A stretch of 64,000 nt of DNA, taken from NCBI RefSeq assembly GCF_041765605.1, contig NZ_CP168900.1:1-64000 (forward strand). Reading direction: 5' to 3'. Under the pieces are notes generated by a model that was given only the letters and a program-made list of their open reading frames with translations, was not told the DNA's origin and did no database searches. This document shows, in pieces, positions 42,581 to 52,276 of the stretch. A program made the position numbers and the translations under genes. How positions within the stretch are numbered: position 1 is the stretch's first letter; every line of letters begins with the position of its first letter. This DNA comes from Listeria monocytogenes (GTDB taxonomy: Bacteria; Bacillota; Bacilli; Lactobacillales; Listeriaceae).

Positions 42581-42689
42581 TTGACTTAGATCTTAAGTCT
42601 TGCAAACCTAAGACCTAAGGAGGAAGTTAAGGTTAACTATTCATGTTATTCTTGAAGAGAAGTAAAAAAATGCACAGGGGGAAACAAAT

Positions 42690-43301
42690 ATGTATAAAAA
42701 ATTAGCAACAGTAGGGGTGGCAGTATTATTAGTAGGAGCTTTGTCAGCATGTAGTTTTAACGATGATAAGGATACATCATCAAATAATAGCAAAAACGAA
42801 ACTACTAGTAGCAAAAGCAGTAATAATGAAAGTTCATCAGATAGCTTGCAAAACAAAAGCTTCGATATGAGTTATGAAGACGCGATTAATGCGTTCAAAG
42901 ACAAACATAGTGATGCAGAAATATCTAGCGTTGAATTAGAAAAAAGCTTGGGGAAATATGTGTATAAAGTTGATGGAATTTCAAATGATAATGAATACGA
43001 AATGAAGTTCGACGCTGAAACAAAAGAACAACTAAGTGATGAAACAGATCGACTTGACCGAGAAGATGCTGGTGGAGTAGAAAAAGAAAACGAAAAAATC
43101 GACTTAAATGGTATTAAAACACCAAAAGAAGCCATGGATAAAGCTGTATCAGAACAATCAGGCGACGTAACAAGTTGGAAAATAGAAAGAGAATTAGATA
43201 CAACTTATTATGAAGTTACTGTAAAACAAGACAATAATAAATACGAAATTAAACTAAATGCAAAAACCTTAGATGTTCTTCAAACAGAACAAGATGATTA
43301 A
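42690..43301 (+). CDS. Lipoprotein with PepSY-like domains
   Basis: 203 residues. A lipoprotein signal peptide ends in the lipobox LSAC (Cys near 21). A Ser/Asn/Lys-rich linker (about 22-55) follows. Two similar segments of about 65 residues then follow (about 58-120 and 138-203), each starting like SYEDAINAFKDKHSDA or TPKEAMDKAVSEQSG and ending in NEYEMKFDAET or NKYEIKLNAKT. This is the PepSY pattern, a domain often found in peptidase-inhibitory or envelope proteins. Preceded by GGGGGAAA. Single gene with its own terminator; exact role unknown. Confidence 0.8.
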   Translation: MYKKLATVGVAVLLVGALSACSFNDDKDTSSNNSKNETTSSKSSNNESSSDSLQNKSFDMSYEDAINAFKDKHSDAEISSVELEKSLGKYVYKVDGISNDNEYEMKFDAETKEQLSDETDRLDREDAGGVEKENEKIDLNGIKTPKEAMDKAVSEQSGDVTSWKIERELDTTYYEVTVKQDNNKYEIKLNAKTLDVLQTEQDD

Positions 43302-43316
43302 ATAGGTAGAGGAGTC

Positions 43317-43351
43317 CGGCTGTGAATATTCTTTCACAGCCGCCTTTTTTT
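43317..43351 (+). terminator. Terminator after the PepSY lipoprotein gene
   Basis: CGGCTGTGAA (43317-43326) pairs with TTCACAGCCG (43333-43342), followed by CCTTTTTTT. Confidence 0.92.
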
Positions 43352-43558
43352 ATGAATAAAATTACTGAAATAAAATATTAATATGGGTTTTTAAACCTAT
43401 CATACAGTTCTTTTTACACGTTTGAATATTCTGAACTGTATCCAAAAAATCGGCAATTTTGCTGTTTTTTGGTCGTTCATGACAAGAATCGGACATTTCA
43501 TTACATTTTTGGTTATTATGGGTAAATTCGTTGTAAAATATTAGTGGAGGTGAATTAG

Positions 43559-44173
43559 TTGAGTAATTTTACCGCAAAAGTCCCTTTATCAGAAAGAATG
43601 GCGGATGTTTTGATTTCGAAAGACCGCTGGAAAGATGATGAAGAAGGTTATTTAAAAGTAAAATATGGGCTGGAAATAATTTTAATTAATGTCATGAAGT
43701 TTGCTCTCGTATACGGTATTGCCTTAGTAACAGGGCTTTTACTGCAAACAGTGACAGTGCATCTGTCATATTTATGGCTTAGACGGTATTCTTTTGGATT
43801 ACACGCAACCAAAACATTGAATTGTACGTTAATTAGTTTGATGATGTTTGTGCTTGCGCCATTTGTTTTTCAAAATGTCCCCTCTAATAATTGGATTGTT
43901 TTAGGCACATTTGCATTCATACTACTCAACATGTTTTTATTCGCTCCGGCAGACACAGAAAGTTTGCCTTTAATCGGTGAAGAACACCGAAAAACACTAA
44001 AAAGAAAAGCGATGATAGGAACGCTAATTTTAACGGGAATTGCGTTACTAATACCATTCGCAGAGATGAAAACATTAATCATGATAGGATCTTTGTTTCA
44101 GGTGATAAGCATTAATCCACTTACTTACAAACTATTAAGAAGGAGGTATCGGAACTATGAAAAATATGAATAA
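43559..44173 (+). CDS. agrB: AgrB, processing peptidase for the autoinducing peptide
   Basis: 204 residues from TTG, with GGAGGTGAA ahead of it. A membrane-embedded cysteine endopeptidase that removes the AgrD C-terminus and forms the cyclic intermediate. The catalytic pair is the His in YSFGLHATKTLNCTLIS near 77-93 and the Cys of LNC in the same stretch. Several membrane helices. It overlaps agrD by 17 bases, so the two are translationally coupled. Confidence 0.94.
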   Translation: MSNFTAKVPLSERMADVLISKDRWKDDEEGYLKVKYGLEIILINVMKFALVYGIALVTGLLLQTVTVHLSYLWLRRYSFGLHATKTLNCTLISLMMFVLAPFVFQNVPSNNWIVLGTFAFILLNMFLFAPADTESLPLIGEEHRKTLKRKAMIGTLILTGIALLIPFAEMKTLIMIGSLFQVISINPLTYKLLRRRYRNYEKYE

Positions 44174-44318
44174 ATCAGTTGGTAAATTCCTTTCTAGAAA
44201 ACTAGAAGAACAATCCATGAAAGTTGCGGATTCTTCTATGAGTAAAGCTTGCTTCATGTTTGTATACGAACCAAAAAGTCCATTTGTAAAAATGCAAGAA
44301 AAAAACGAAAATAAATAA
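44157..44318 (+). CDS. agrD: AgrD, autoinducing peptide precursor
   Basis: 53 residues. The amphipathic N-terminus (MNKSVGKFLSRKLEEQSMKVA) is followed by the peptide region SSMSKACFMFVYEPKSPF and a charged tail. The Listeria signal peptide is a small thiolactone made from CFMFV (Cys32 to Val36), possibly with Ala31, bounded by the Tyr-Glu-Pro cleavage context used by AgrB. AGGAGG (44141-44146) precedes the ATG. It lies inside the end of agrB and is intact. Confidence 0.95.
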   Translation: MKNMNKSVGKFLSRKLEEQSMKVADSSMSKACFMFVYEPKSPFVKMQEKNENK

Positions 44319-44413
44319 ATTAAAAACTGTATAACGTCAAAATTCATGCTAAAATAAAAAGAAGGCAAACTTACATATTTAAACATAGATATTTTAGACA
44401 GTGGAGGATTAAT

Positions 44414-45709
44414 ATGTTTAGTATTTTGATGGCAATTATACAGATAACGGGTATTTTTATAGCAATCCAGATTTTGACGAATAGAGTTTTTTCAATTAAA
44501 GAGGGATTGGTTACTATAGCAATTGCTATGCTAGCCTTCCCTTTATTTACATTAGTTCAGTATTGGTCGATGATTTTTGTGTTGCTGGTTTTTGTAAGTG
44601 CCTTATATTGGAAAAATAAAAATTTGATAGTATCGGGATCTATTACGCTGGTAGTTATAATTTTGCTTACTATTAGTGATTCTATAGTAGGTTTTATTTT
44701 AGTACCAGGTTTGAATTTTAAATATGATGATATATTTAATGAATTACTTCCAACATTAGTTTATTGTGCAGGAATGCTAACGAACCTGTTGGTGCTTTCT
44801 TTTCTACTTAGGAAGCTTACTGAAAAAATTGATATAACAAGATTTATTGAACATAGAAAATATGCGTATATTATCTTTTCTATCGTTGCACTTACTGTTT
44901 TAGCGTTTTATATGAATATTTACGCGGGTTCGATTGCAGGCTTCGATGGTTCGGTTTTAAAAATTAATACGCTTATTTTTACTGGTTATACCATTTTGCT
45001 AATAGTGATAGTGACGGTTGTTATTAATACGGCGACCAACGAACTTAAAGTACAGAATCAGAAGGAGCAGCTAGAACAGTTACAGGATTATGTTACGACA
45101 TTAGAGTCCCTGCATAGAGAAATGCGAGTTTTTCGTCATGATTATGTGAATATCTTGTCTACGCTAGTAGGATATATTGATAATAATGATATGCCGGGTT
45201 TGAAGTATTACTTTGAAAATAATATTGTACCTATAAATAAAACAATTGAATCGAATAACTATAAGATTTCATTACTTCAAAATATTCATGTCATTGAACT
45301 GAAGGGCTTGCTGGCTGTTAAATTAATACGAGCTCAGGAGTTAAAAATTGATGCGATTTTGGAAGTAGTTGAACCGATTGATAAAATTTCGATGGACAGC
45401 ATAGACTTATGTAAAGTTGTCGGGATATTACTGGATAATGCGGTTGAAGCGGCGCTAACTTGTGAAAATCCAGTTATACGAATCGCGTTCGTGAAAAAAG
45501 GCGATAGCATTATCATTGTGTTCGCGAACAGCTTACCGGTGAATATGCCGCCGATTTATAAGATATTTGAAGAAGGTTTCTCTACAAAAGGAGAAGGTCG
45601 TGGATTAGGTCTTGCTAGTTTGCGGGAGATTATGAAGAAATATTCACACGTTGCCTTAGATACGAAAGTGACCGATAGAGAAGTTATTCAAGAATTAGAA
45701 ATTATGTAG
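44414..45709 (+). CDS. agrC: AgrC, sensor histidine kinase for the autoinducing peptide
   Basis: 431 residues. N-terminal six to seven membrane helices (about 1-210) form the peptide sensor. A coiled segment (about 210-235) leads to the phospho-accepting His242 in VFRHDYVNIL. The ATPase domain shows LCKVVGILLDNAVEAAL and GRGLGLASLREIM. A GGAGG site precedes the start. It phosphorylates AgrA; here the partner is truncated. Confidence 0.95.
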   Translation: MFSILMAIIQITGIFIAIQILTNRVFSIKEGLVTIAIAMLAFPLFTLVQYWSMIFVLLVFVSALYWKNKNLIVSGSITLVVIILLTISDSIVGFILVPGLNFKYDDIFNELLPTLVYCAGMLTNLLVLSFLLRKLTEKIDITRFIEHRKYAYIIFSIVALTVLAFYMNIYAGSIAGFDGSVLKINTLIFTGYTILLIVIVTVVINTATNELKVQNQKEQLEQLQDYVTTLESLHREMRVFRHDYVNILSTLVGYIDNNDMPGLKYYFENNIVPINKTIESNNYKISLLQNIHVIELKGLLAVKLIRAQELKIDAILEVVEPIDKISMDSIDLCKVVGILLDNAVEAALTCENPVIRIAFVKKGDSIIIVFANSLPVNMPPIYKIFEEGFSTKGEGRGLGLASLREIMKKYSHVALDTKVTDREVIQELEIM

Positions 45710-45727
45710 AAGAATGGGGATGAATTT

Positions 45728-46372
45728 ATGCTACCGGTTTTTATTTGTGAAGATAACAGAATGCAGCGAGAAAGGTTAACGAAATATATTGAAGACTATA
45801 TTATGGTTGAACATTTTGATATGAAGTTAGAACTTTCAACAGGAGATCCGTTTGAGTTAGTATCACGAATGCCTACACATCAAGGTATGGGGCTTTATTT
45901 TTTAGACATTGATTTAGGACAACCGGACATGAATGGTTTTGAATTAGCTCAGGAAATTCGGAAGTTTGATCCGCGTGGTTTCATTATTTTTATTACAACA
46001 CATGCGGAGTTAAGTTATATGACTTTCACGTATAAGGTGGAAGCGCTTGATTATATCATTAAAGACGATATTGATATGCTGCATGACCGAGTGCTTTCGT
46101 GTATGAAGCAAGCGGAAGAACGGATTTCTAATGACCAAGACATGCAGAAGTATTTTACGTTTAAAGTGTCGGATAAGAAGATTATTCATGAGTTGTTAGA
46201 TGATATCTTGTTTTTTGAGACAGCGCCAACTATTCATAAAGTAATTTTACATGGCAAAAATCGCCAAGTGGAATTTTATGGTAAGTTGAAGAATATTGAG
46301 AAAATGTTGGACGAATCGTTTTATCGTTGTCACAGGTCGTATATTGTGAATAAGAAAATATTCACGAACTAG
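45728..46372 (+). CDS. agrA: AgrA response regulator, C-terminally truncated by a frameshift
   Basis: 214 residues as it reads now. The receiver domain (about 1-125) is complete, with the phospho-acceptor Asp in YFLDIDLGQPDMNG. The LytTR DNA-binding domain starts near 145 (KYFTFKVSDKKIIHELLDDILFFE) and is intact to SYIVNK near 209. Then comes Lys-Ile-Phe-Thr-Asn and a stop. One base missing within AAGAAAAT (46352-46359) explains this: with it restored, reading continues to a TAA at 46455 and gives 242 residues, the length I recall for Listeria AgrA. The lost 32 residues include the last strand and helix of the LytTR domain, so DNA binding is probably lost. Confidence 0.9.
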   Translation: MLPVFICEDNRMQRERLTKYIEDYIMVEHFDMKLELSTGDPFELVSRMPTHQGMGLYFLDIDLGQPDMNGFELAQEIRKFDPRGFIIFITTHAELSYMTFTYKVEALDYIIKDDIDMLHDRVLSCMKQAEERISNDQDMQKYFTFKVSDKKIIHELLDDILFFETAPTIHKVILHGKNRQVEFYGKLKNIEKMLDESFYRCHRSYIVNKKIFTN

Positions 46373-46455
46373 ATACGACAAAAGGTGTGGTGAAGATGTC
46401 TAATGGAGAAAATTGTTATGCATCGTCGAAATTAATTAAAAGCTTGAGTTTATAA
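46357..46455 (+). pseudogene. agrA: Out-of-frame remnant of the agrA C-terminus
   Basis: Read one frame off from the truncated agrA, this stretch encodes NIHELDTTKGVVKM followed by SNGENCYASSKLIKSLSL and a TAA at 46453-46455, directly before the terminator. It is the natural end of AgrA. An ATG at 46396 makes it look like a separate 19-residue gene, but the continuity argues for a frameshift remnant. Confidence 0.88.
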
Positions 46456-46483
46456 AAGTGGCCTTGAAGGTCGCTTTTTTTGT
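46456..46483 (+). terminator. Terminator of the agr operon
   Basis: AGTGGCC (46457-46463) pairs with GGTCGCT (46468-46474) using G-U pairs, followed by a T7 run. Confidence 0.8.
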
Positions 46484-46621
46484 ACCATGCCATGTTCGCG
46501 TTTGATGAAATGAGGAAATATGGGTAAAATAATAGTGATGAATTGTTAGTTAAGTTTGTGTTATGATATAGATACTCAAATTCAGACAAAAGGTATGTAA
46601 AAAAATGGGGAGCTGGATGAA

Positions 46622-48595
46622 ATGTCAGGCTATTTTCAAAAACGAATGCTTAAATATCCATTATACGGTCTGATTGCGGCGACAATTATTTTGAGCGTAA
46701 TCACGTTCTTTTTTTCGTGGTGGCTTTCTGCGTTAGTTGTTGTTGGTGGGATTATTCTTACGGTTGCGATGTTTTATTTTGAATATCGCTTGAATGAAGA
46801 CGTTCAACTATATGTTTCGAATTTAACGTATCGGATTAAGCGTAGTGAAGAAGAAGCGCTTGTTGAGATGCCAATGGGAATACTTCTATATGATGAACAT
46901 TACAAAATCGAATGGGTTAACCCGTTTATGTCAAAATACTTTGATAAGGCAGAGTTAATCGGGGAATCTTTGGAAGAAGTAGGACCGGAATTTTTGGACG
47001 TTATTACTGGGAATGATGAAAAGGGGATTATGTCGATTGCTTGGCGTGATCACCGTTTTGATACGATAGTAAAGCGTAAGGAACGGATTTTGTATTTATA
47101 TGACCGAACAGAATATTATGATTTAAATAAGAAGTTTCAGGCGAATAAATCTGTTTTTGCGGTTATTTTCTTAGATAATTATGATGAATGGGCGCAGGGG
47201 ATGGATGATAGACGTCGCAGTGCTTTAAATAATTTGGTGACGTCGATGTTGACCAACTGGGCCAGAGAGCATCGTATCTATTTGAAACGGATTTCTACGG
47301 ATCGTTTTATGGCCTTTTTGACGGAGGAAATGTTGAAGCGGTTGGAGGAAGAGAAGTTTCAAATATTGGACCGGATTCGTGAACGGACGTCGAAGCAAAA
47401 TATTCCATTAACGCTTAGTATTGGGATTGGTTATAAGGAAGATGATTTGATTCAGCTGGCCGATTTGGCGCAGTCTAGTCTGGACCTTGCTTTAGGTCGT
47501 GGCGGCGATCAGGTCGTAATTAAGCAACCTGAAGGAAAAGTGCGTTTTTATGGCGGGAAAACAAATCCGATGGAAAAACGGACTCGTGTTCGCGCACGTG
47601 TTATCTCGCAAGCCTTGCAAGAGTTGATTACGCAAAGTGACCAAGTTTTTGTTATGGGGCACCGTTATCCGGATATGGACGTAATTGGTTCGAGTCTTGG
47701 AGTGATGCGAATTGCTGAGATGAATGATCGGAATGCTTATGTGGTCGTGGAACCTGGCAAAATGAGTCCAGATGTGAAGCGATTAATGAATGAAATTGAA
47801 GAATATCCAAATGTGATTAAAAATATTGTTACACCGCAAGTCGCGCTAGAAAATATCACGGAGAAGAGTTTGCTTGTGGTTGTTGATACGCACAAACCTT
47901 CGATGGTTATTAATAAGGAATTGCTTGACTCTGCTACGAATGTGGTGGTTGTCGATCACCATCGTCGTTCAGAGGAATTTGTCGGAAGCCCGGTGCTTGT
48001 TTATATCGAACCATATGCTTCTTCCACTGCCGAACTGATTACGGAGCTGTTTGAGTATCAACCGGATTTAGAGCAGGTTGGGAAAATCGAGGCAACAGCG
48101 CTTCTTTCCGGGATTGTGGTTGATACGAAGAACTTTACGCTTCGGACTGGGTCGCGAACGTTTGATGCGGCGAGCTATTTACGGTCGCTTGGTGCGGACA
48201 CGATTTTAGTTCAGCAATTTTTGAAGGAAGATATTACTACTTTTACACAGCGGAGTCGTTTAGTGGAGTCGCTTGAAATTTATCATGATGGTATGGCGAT
48301 TGCGACTGGACATGAAGACGAGGAATTTGGCACAGTTATAGCTGCGCAGGCGGCAGATACGATGCTTTCGATGGAAGGCGTGCAGGCATCCTTTGTTATT
48401 ACGCTACGTCCGGATAAATTAATCGGGATTAGCGCGAGATCGCTGGGTCAAATCAATGTGCAAGTCATTATGGAAAAACTAGGCGGTGGCGGACATTTAT
48501 CGAATGCAGCCACACAGCTTAAAGATGTTACAATTGCAGAAGCAGAAAAACAATTAATTAGCGCCATTGATGCGTATTGGAAGGGAGAAACATAA
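46622..48595 (+). CDS. pdeA: Cyclic-di-AMP phosphodiesterase (GdpP/PdeA)
   Basis: 657 residues, the full GdpP length. Degrades c-di-AMP to linear pApA, affecting wall integrity, osmolyte uptake and beta-lactam tolerance. Layout: two N-terminal membrane helices (about 10-55), a degenerate PAS domain (about 75-150), a degenerate GGDEF domain (about 170-300), then DHH-DHHA1 with [13 protein letters not shown] near 343-355, [10 protein letters not shown] near 441-450 and [10 protein letters not shown] near 621-630. It lies 27 bases upstream of the rplI start, so it is co-transcribed with rplI and dnaC. Confidence 0.95.
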   Translation: MSGYFQKRMLKYPLYGLIAATIILSVITFFFSWWLSALVVVGGIILTVAMFYFEYRLNEDVQLYVSNLTYRIKRSEEEALVEMPMGILLYDEHYKIEWVNPFMSKYFDKAELIGESLEEVGPEFLDVITGNDEKGIMSIAWRDHRFDTIVKRKERILYLYDRTEYYDLNKKFQANKSVFAVIFLDNYDEWAQGMDDRRRSALNNLVTSMLTNWAREHRIYLKRISTDRFMAFLTEEMLKRLEEEKFQILDRIRERTSKQNIPLTLSIGIGYKEDDLIQLADLAQSSLDLALGRGGDQVVIKQPEGKVRFYGGKTNPMEKRTRVRARVISQALQELITQSDQVFVMGHRYPDMDVIGSSLGVMRIAEMNDRNAYVVVEPGKMSPDVKRLMNEIEEYPNVIKNIVTPQVALENITEKSLLVVVDTHKPSMVINKELLDSATNVVVVDHHRRSEEFVGSPVLVYIEPYASSTAELITELFEYQPDLEQVGKIEATALLSGIVVDTKNFTLRTGSRTFDAASYLRSLGADTILVQQFLKEDITTFTQRSRLVESLEIYHDGMAIATGHEDEEFGTVIAAQAADTMLSMEGVQASFVITLRPDKLIGISARSLGQINVQVIMEKLGGGGHLSNAATQLKDVTIAEAEKQLISAIDAYWKGET

Positions 48596-48597
48596 TT

Positions 48598-49044
48598 ATG
48601 AAAGTTATTTTCTTGAAAGACGTAAAAGGTAAAGGTAAAAAAGGTGAAACTAAAAATGTTGCTGATGGTTACGCAAACAATTTTTTAATTAAAAATGGTT
48701 ACGCAGTTGAGGCTAACAATGCGGCTTTAAGCACTCTTTCAGCGCAAAAGAAAAAAGAAGATAAATTAGCTGCTGAAGAACTAGCTGAAGCAAAAGCTTT
48801 GAAAGAAAAAATGGAAAATTTAACAGTGGAATTAAAAGCGAAGTCTGGTGAGGGCGGCAGATTGTTTGGTTCTATTACATCTAAACAAATTGCTCAAGCG
48901 CTTGAAAAAACACATGGTATTAAAATAGATAAACGTAAAATGGACTTACCAGAAGCAATTCGGGCTTTAGGACATACGAAGGTGCCGGTGAAATTGCACC
49001 ATGAAGTAACGGCAACGCTTGATGTACATGTGAGTGAAGAATAA
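48598..49044 (+). CDS. rplI: 50S ribosomal protein L9
   Basis: 148 residues. N-terminal [26 protein letters not shown] is the L9 signature; a long central helix (about 45-75) joins the C-terminal domain ending in LDVHVSEE. Start set at ATG 48598 after AAGGGAG; an in-frame ATG at 48577 lies inside the end of the preceding gene and would add seven unlikely residues. Confidence 0.98.
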   Translation: MKVIFLKDVKGKGKKGETKNVADGYANNFLIKNGYAVEANNAALSTLSAQKKKEDKLAAEELAEAKALKEKMENLTVELKAKSGEGGRLFGSITSKQIAQALEKTHGIKIDKRKMDLPEAIRALGHTKVPVKLHHEVTATLDVHVSEE

Positions 49045-49068
49045 TTTTTCTTAAGGGAGCGTAAGACA

Positions 49069-50421
49069 GTGGATAATAATTTCCAGGACAGAACACCACC
49101 ACAAAATATTGAAGCCGAACAAGCTGTACTGGGCGCGATATTTCTTGAGCCGAATGCGCTGATTACCGCTTCTGAAATTTTAATGCCGGATGATTTTTAT
49201 CGTACTGGTCACCAAATCATTTTTGAAACGATGCTTGATTTGAATGACCACGGGAAAGCTGTCGATGTATTAACGGTTTATGAGGCGCTTGCTGCCAAAG
49301 GTAATTTGGAGGATGCAGGTGGTTTGCCTTATTTGACGGAACTATCCGGTGCTGTACCAACTGCGGCTAACTTGGAATACTATGCCCATATTATCGAGGA
49401 CAAGGCGCTTCTGAGACGTTTAATTAGAACTGCTACCCAAATTGCGACAGATGGTTATTCGCGCGAGGACGAGCTCGACATGCTTATGGACGAGGCGGAA
49501 AAGAGTATCTTGGAAGTTTCACAACGCAAAAATGTCGGAGCGTTCAAGAATATTAAAGATGTCCTTGTTAAAACATATGATGATATTGAAATTTTGCATA
49601 ATCGCAAAGGTGATATTACTGGGATTCCAACTGGATTTAACGAGCTGGACAAAATGACAGCTGGATTTCAGCGGAATGATTTAATTATTGTTGCCGCGCG
49701 TCCTTCCGTTGGTAAAACAGCATTCGCCCTAAATATTGCGCAAAATGTTGCAACGAAAACTGATGAGAATGTGGCCATTTTTAGTTTGGAAATGGGTGCG
49801 GAACAACTTGTTATGCGTATGCTTTGTGCGGAAGGAAATATTAATGCGCAGAATTTACGGACGGGTGCTTTAACGAGTGATGATTGGCAAAAGCTGACAA
49901 TTGCTATGGGTACACTTTCTAATTCTGGGATTTATATTGATGATACGCCGGGTGTGCGGGTGAATGAGATTCGTTCCAAATGCCGTCGTTTAAAACAAGA
50001 AACTGGTCTTGGTATGATCGTAATCGACTACTTGCAGCTTATTGCGGGGAGCGGTCGTGGTGGCGAAAATAGACAACAAGAAGTTTCTGAAATTTCTCGG
50101 TCGTTAAAAGCTTTGGCGCGGGAACTTGAAGTGCCGGTTATTGCACTTTCGCAGTTATCTCGTAGTGTAGAGCAACGCCAAGATAAACGCCCAATGATGT
50201 CAGATATTCGTGAATCTGGTTCGATTGAGCAAGATGCCGATATCGTAGCCTTTTTATACCGAGAAGATTACTATGACCGGGAAGGCGAAAATGATGGCAC
50301 GATTGAGATTATTATTGCGAAACAACGTAATGGTCCAGTTGGTGATGTGAAACTAGCCTTTGTAAAAGAATACAATAAGTTTGTGAATTTAGAAGTGCGG
50401 TACGACGACGCAATGGCTTAA
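49069..50421 (+). CDS. dnaC: Replicative DNA helicase (DnaB type)
   Basis: 450 residues from GTG, with AAGGGAG before it. The hexameric fork helicase, called DnaC in Bacillus and DnaB in E. coli. An N-terminal domain (about 10-150; PPQNIEAEQAVLGAIFLEP) is followed by a RecA-like domain with Walker A ARPSVGKTAFALN near 211-223, Walker B GMIVIDYLQLI near 314-324 and the arginine-finger region EYDRE/KQRNGPVG near 420-425. No intein or insertion. Confidence 0.98.
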   Translation: MDNNFQDRTPPQNIEAEQAVLGAIFLEPNALITASEILMPDDFYRTGHQIIFETMLDLNDHGKAVDVLTVYEALAAKGNLEDAGGLPYLTELSGAVPTAANLEYYAHIIEDKALLRRLIRTATQIATDGYSREDELDMLMDEAEKSILEVSQRKNVGAFKNIKDVLVKTYDDIEILHNRKGDITGIPTGFNELDKMTAGFQRNDLIIVAARPSVGKTAFALNIAQNVATKTDENVAIFSLEMGAEQLVMRMLCAEGNINAQNLRTGALTSDDWQKLTIAMGTLSNSGIYIDDTPGVRVNEIRSKCRRLKQETGLGMIVIDYLQLIAGSGRGGENRQQEVSEISRSLKALARELEVPVIALSQLSRSVEQRQDKRPMMSDIRESGSIEQDADIVAFLYREDYYDREGENDGTIEIIIAKQRNGPVGDVKLAFVKEYNKFVNLEVRYDDAMA

Positions 50422-50426
50422 TGAGG

Positions 50427-50474
50427 AAACCTTGTGAAATTCAAATTAGATTTGGAGTTCGCAAGGTTTTTATT
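50427..50474 (+). terminator. Terminator after dnaC
   Basis: AAACCTTGTGAA (50427-50438) pairs with TTCGCAAGGTTT (50458-50469) over AAACCTTG/CAAGGTTT plus GAA/TTC, with a T-rich tail. Confidence 0.8.
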
Positions 50475-50534
50475 TTATGCAAAAAGGTAACGTATTACTA
50501 TTAATGGACTTTGAAATTCCCGTAAAAGGATTAA

Positions 50535-50578
50535 AAAAGCGAACGATAAAATTACCTTACAAATCAATGTTCGTAAAT
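50535..50578. promoter_or_regulatory. Pair of inverted PurR boxes upstream of purA
   Basis: AAAAGCGAACGAT (50535-50547) and, inverted, AATGTTCGTAAAT (50566-50578) each match the Bacillota PurBox AWWWCCGAACWWT with one mismatch. The inverted pair with about 18 bp between is the usual PurR control region. Confidence 0.78.
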
Positions 50579-50581
50579 CCA

Positions 50582-50610
50582 TTGACTATTTTGGTGGCAA
50601 ACGGTACAAT
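50582..50610 (+). promoter_or_regulatory. purA promoter
   Basis: TTGACT (50582-50587), 17-base spacer, TACAAT (50605-50610), immediately downstream of the PurR boxes. Confidence 0.82.
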
Positions 50611-50679
50611 GTATAGTGGAAAATGAAGAGGCTATGAAAAACTCATAGCTATCAAAGACCAATTAAATGAGGTGTTTAA

Positions 50680-51972
50680 ATGTCTTCAGTTGTTGTAGTA
50701 GGAACACAGTGGGGCGATGAAGGAAAAGGGAAGATTACAGATTTTCTTTCCGAAAATGCAGAAGCGATTGCTAGATATCAAGGTGGGAACAATGCAGGTC
50801 ATACAATTAAGTTTGATGGTGTAACGTACAAATTACACTTAATTCCATCAGGTATCTTTTACAAAGAAAAAATTAGTGTTATTGGTAACGGTATGGTTGT
50901 GGATCCAAAAGCTTTAGTGGAGGAATTAAAATATCTTCATGATAAAGGCGTGGATACTTCTAATTTGCGTATTTCTAACCGCGCGCACATTATTTTACCG
51001 TATCACATTCGTATTGATGAAGCTGACGAAGAACGTAAAGGCGCAAATAAAATCGGTACAACGAAAAAAGGTATCGGTCCAGCTTACATGGATAAAGCGG
51101 CGCGCGTAGGTATTCGTATTATTGATTTATTAGATAAAGAAACATTTAAAGAGAAATTAGAGCATAATCTTGGCGAGAAAAACCGTTTATTAGAACGTTT
51201 TTACGAACTAGAAGGCTTTAAACTAGAAGATATTTTAGAAGAATATTATGACTATGGTCAACAATTTAAAGAATATGTTTGCGATACGTCTGTTGTATTA
51301 AATGACGCATTAGATGATGGTAAACGTGTATTATTTGAAGGTGCGCAAGGGGTTATGCTTGATATTGATCAAGGGACATATCCATTTGTAACATCAAGTA
51401 ACCCGATTGCTGGTGGTGTAACTATTGGTAGTGGCGTTGGCCCTTCAAAAATCAATCATGTTGTTGGTGTGGCGAAAGCTTATACAACACGTGTTGGTGA
51501 TGGTCCTTTCCCAACAGAATTATTTGATTCTATTGGTGACACTATTCGTGAAGTCGGTCATGAATATGGCACGACTACTGGTCGTCCGCGCCGTGTAGGT
51601 TGGTTTGACAGTGTAGTGGTTCGTCATGCGCGTCGTGTTAGTGGATTAACAGATTTATCGTTAACACTACTTGATGTTTTGACAGGAATTGAGACACTTA
51701 AAATCTGTGTAGCTTACAAATTAGACGGAAAAACAATTACAGAGTTCCCAGCAAGTTTGAAAGACTTAGCTCGTTGCGAACCTGTTTATGAAGAACTTCC
51801 AGGTTGGACGGAAGATATTACTGGGGTTACATCACTTGATGACCTTCCAGTGAACTGCCGCCATTACATGGAGCGTATCGCGCAACTTACTGGCGTTCAA
51901 GTTTCCATGTTCTCTGTAGGCCCAGATCGCGCTCAAACACACGTAATTAAAAGCGTATGGCGTTTAGCTTAA
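50680..51972 (+). CDS. purA: Adenylosuccinate synthetase
   Basis: 430 residues. Joins IMP and aspartate using GTP, the first committed step to AMP. Visible: [18 protein letters not shown] near 8-25 (GTP loop and catalytic Asp), GNNAGHTI near 37-44, [17 protein letters not shown] near 129-145, [23 protein letters not shown] near 220-242 and [11 protein letters not shown] near 297-307. Single gene under a PurR-type promoter. Confidence 0.98.
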   Translation: MSSVVVVGTQWGDEGKGKITDFLSENAEAIARYQGGNNAGHTIKFDGVTYKLHLIPSGIFYKEKISVIGNGMVVDPKALVEELKYLHDKGVDTSNLRISNRAHIILPYHIRIDEADEERKGANKIGTTKKGIGPAYMDKAARVGIRIIDLLDKETFKEKLEHNLGEKNRLLERFYELEGFKLEDILEEYYDYGQQFKEYVCDTSVVLNDALDDGKRVLFEGAQGVMLDIDQGTYPFVTSSNPIAGGVTIGSGVGPSKINHVVGVAKAYTTRVGDGPFPTELFDSIGDTIREVGHEYGTTTGRPRRVGWFDSVVVRHARRVSGLTDLSLTLLDVLTGIETLKICVAYKLDGKTITEFPASLKDLARCEPVYEELPGWTEDITGVTSLDDLPVNCRHYMERIAQLTGVQVSMFSVGPDRAQTHVIKSVWRLA

Positions 51973-51985
51973 TAGTATAATTATC

Positions 51986-52023
51986 AAGCCTCTCTAGGTT
52001 GTATTCCAGGAGGGGCTTTTTTG
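51986..52023 (+). terminator. Terminator after purA
   Basis: AAGCCTCTC (51986-51994) pairs with the GGAGGGGCTT segment (52009-52018), followed by a T-run. Confidence 0.82.
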
Positions 52024-52276
52024 TTGTGTAAAAAAATGGTTATGATTGCGGGAAAGTATACAATTCACAGCTTGAAAAGTTGAATAAGTTAACAAAAGTG
52101 AATATAGATTGTGAAAAACACATCTTTACCTAAGGAAACAATGCTTTGAAAAGACCTCATACCAGTACTTTTTAGCTATTTTATTCGTATTTCTGTCACA
52201 TTTTGTTTTGTGAATTCATGATATAATTTGAGAGTGATATCTTATTCACAATAGATAATAAGAGGAGATGAAGTGA
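52024..52276 (+). promoter_or_regulatory. Intergenic region with the esxA promoter
   Basis: With the preceding terminator this makes a gap of just over 300 bases without a gene. An extended -10 promoter TGATATAAT ends at 52227, about 50 bases before esxA; no good -35 box was found. The rest is AT-rich with no recognised binding site. Confidence 0.6.

Noticed and set aside
43450-43475. Small hairpin with a T6 run (CGGCA/TGCTG) upstream of agrB
   Set aside because: The stem is only five pairs with a G-U pair; too weak to call a terminator or attenuator.
46396-46455. A 19-codon open frame with a GGTG-type site after agrA, resembling a new small peptide of the agr locus
   Set aside because: Its residues continue smoothly from the AgrA C-terminus once a single missing base is restored, and the total length then equals the known AgrA length. 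A frameshift explains it better.
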